Shown piece by piece: positions 5,312-5,332 of a stretch of 5,332 bases of DNA. The notes below the pieces were generated by a model. The model did not search any database and had not been told where the DNA came from. It worked only from the letters and a program-made list of their open reading frames with translations. How positions within the stretch are numbered: the first letter of the stretch is position 1; each line of letters starts with the position of its first letter. The stretch comes from Deinococcus aquatilis DSM 23025 (lineage in GTDB: Bacteria; Deinococcota; Deinococci; Deinococcales; Deinococcaceae), in NCBI RefSeq assembly GCF_000378445.1, contig NZ_KB899784.1:1-5332 (forward strand), read 5' to 3'. Both the position numbers and the translations under genes were made by a program.

Positions 5312-5332
5312 TCGTGGAGCGTCATGTGGGTG
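5068..5332 (-). CDS. IS4-family transposase, C-terminal part (5' end outside window)
   Basis: The minus-strand frame enters at the window edge and stops at 5068-5070. It reads THMTLHDHVERLLCLLTLAYVWCVLVG, then KAHGRRAWSVVTLGLRTL, ending NSESVGY. The hydrophobic E-R-L-L-x-L-L-T-L-A-x-x-W block after a THM-like phrase, followed by G-R-R-A-x-S and a leucine-rich helix, is the usual C-terminal end of IS4-type DDE transposases in Deinococcus. The catalytic DDE residues and the YREK-type motif lie upstream, beyond the window, so whether the whole enzyme is intact cannot be judged. The Met at 5323-5325 is internal, not the start. The gene converges on the polymerase it interrupts. IS family assignment is by recognition, not by search. 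Confidence 0.72.
   Translation of the reverse strand, partial: THMTLHDHVERLLCLLTLAYVWCVLVGVLQTCTVKAHGRRAWSVVTLGLRTLVRTFVCIHERGEAEALQLIGLLKSSQTLNSESVGY
5300..5321. repeat. Perfect 9-bp inverted repeat inside the transposase gene
   Basis: CGCTCCACG (5300-5308) and CGTGGAGCG (5313-5321) flank TGAT. It lies within transposase codons for LHDHVERL and supplies the TGA that ends the fused polymerase frame on the plus strand. There is no T-run on either side, so it is not a standard terminator. Confidence 0.4.

Larger units (their letters stand above)
5060..5332 (-). mobile_element. IS4-family insertion sequence, one end only (continues outside window)
   Basis: From about 5060 the sequence changes character. 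The plus-strand polymerase frame loses all family likeness, while the minus strand opens into a transposase C-terminus, with higher GC than the polymerase. The exact IS end cannot be fixed because the other terminus is outside the window; it must lie between about 5041 and 5070, and CTCAGTACCCGACACTTTCT (5067-5086) is the likely terminal inverted repeat zone, overlapping the transposase stop. Confidence 0.7.

Overview
The window looks like a piece of a Deinococcus-type chromosome. This is inferred from the general look of the proteins (a Deinococcus-like MscL and an IS4-type transposase C-terminus) and the mixed base composition, not from a database search. It divides into a conserved left end and a worn accessory right part.

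Left end (1-920): the last 44 codons of an unrecognised Ala/Pro-rich protein; a serine tRNA-like gene (anticodon GGA) with its own well-spaced promoter and an odd 3' half; a strong intrinsic terminator; and an intact mscL gene for the large-conductance mechanosensitive channel.

Middle (989-2950, minus strand): the remains of one large restriction-modification gene of the type ISP / type IIG kind, with an N-terminal PD...EVK nuclease part followed by an N6-adenine methyltransferase core. Two in-frame stops and two frameshifts break it, and it ends shortly after the methylase core, where a long C-terminal DNA-recognition part would be expected. It should be inactive.

Right part (2951-5332): a non-coding stretch with a possible short structured RNA, then a small cysteine-rich (zinc-ribbon-like) protein with a strong ribosome binding site. 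An AT-rich spacer follows, holding nested inverted repeats and a perfect 19-bp palindrome. Next is a compact, exonuclease-less family A polymerase with non-standard residues at the sugar-gate and motif C positions. An IS4-family element inserted just after motif C has cut off its C-terminus, and the element runs out of the window on the minus strand.

The small Cys-rich gene and the polymerase lie in the same direction and are probably the core of an old plasmid-, phage- or island-borne replication module. With the dead restriction gene and the IS, the picture is of a mobile region in decay. The polymerase is the most interesting object here, because its motif A and motif C differ from both Pol I and T7-like RNA polymerase.
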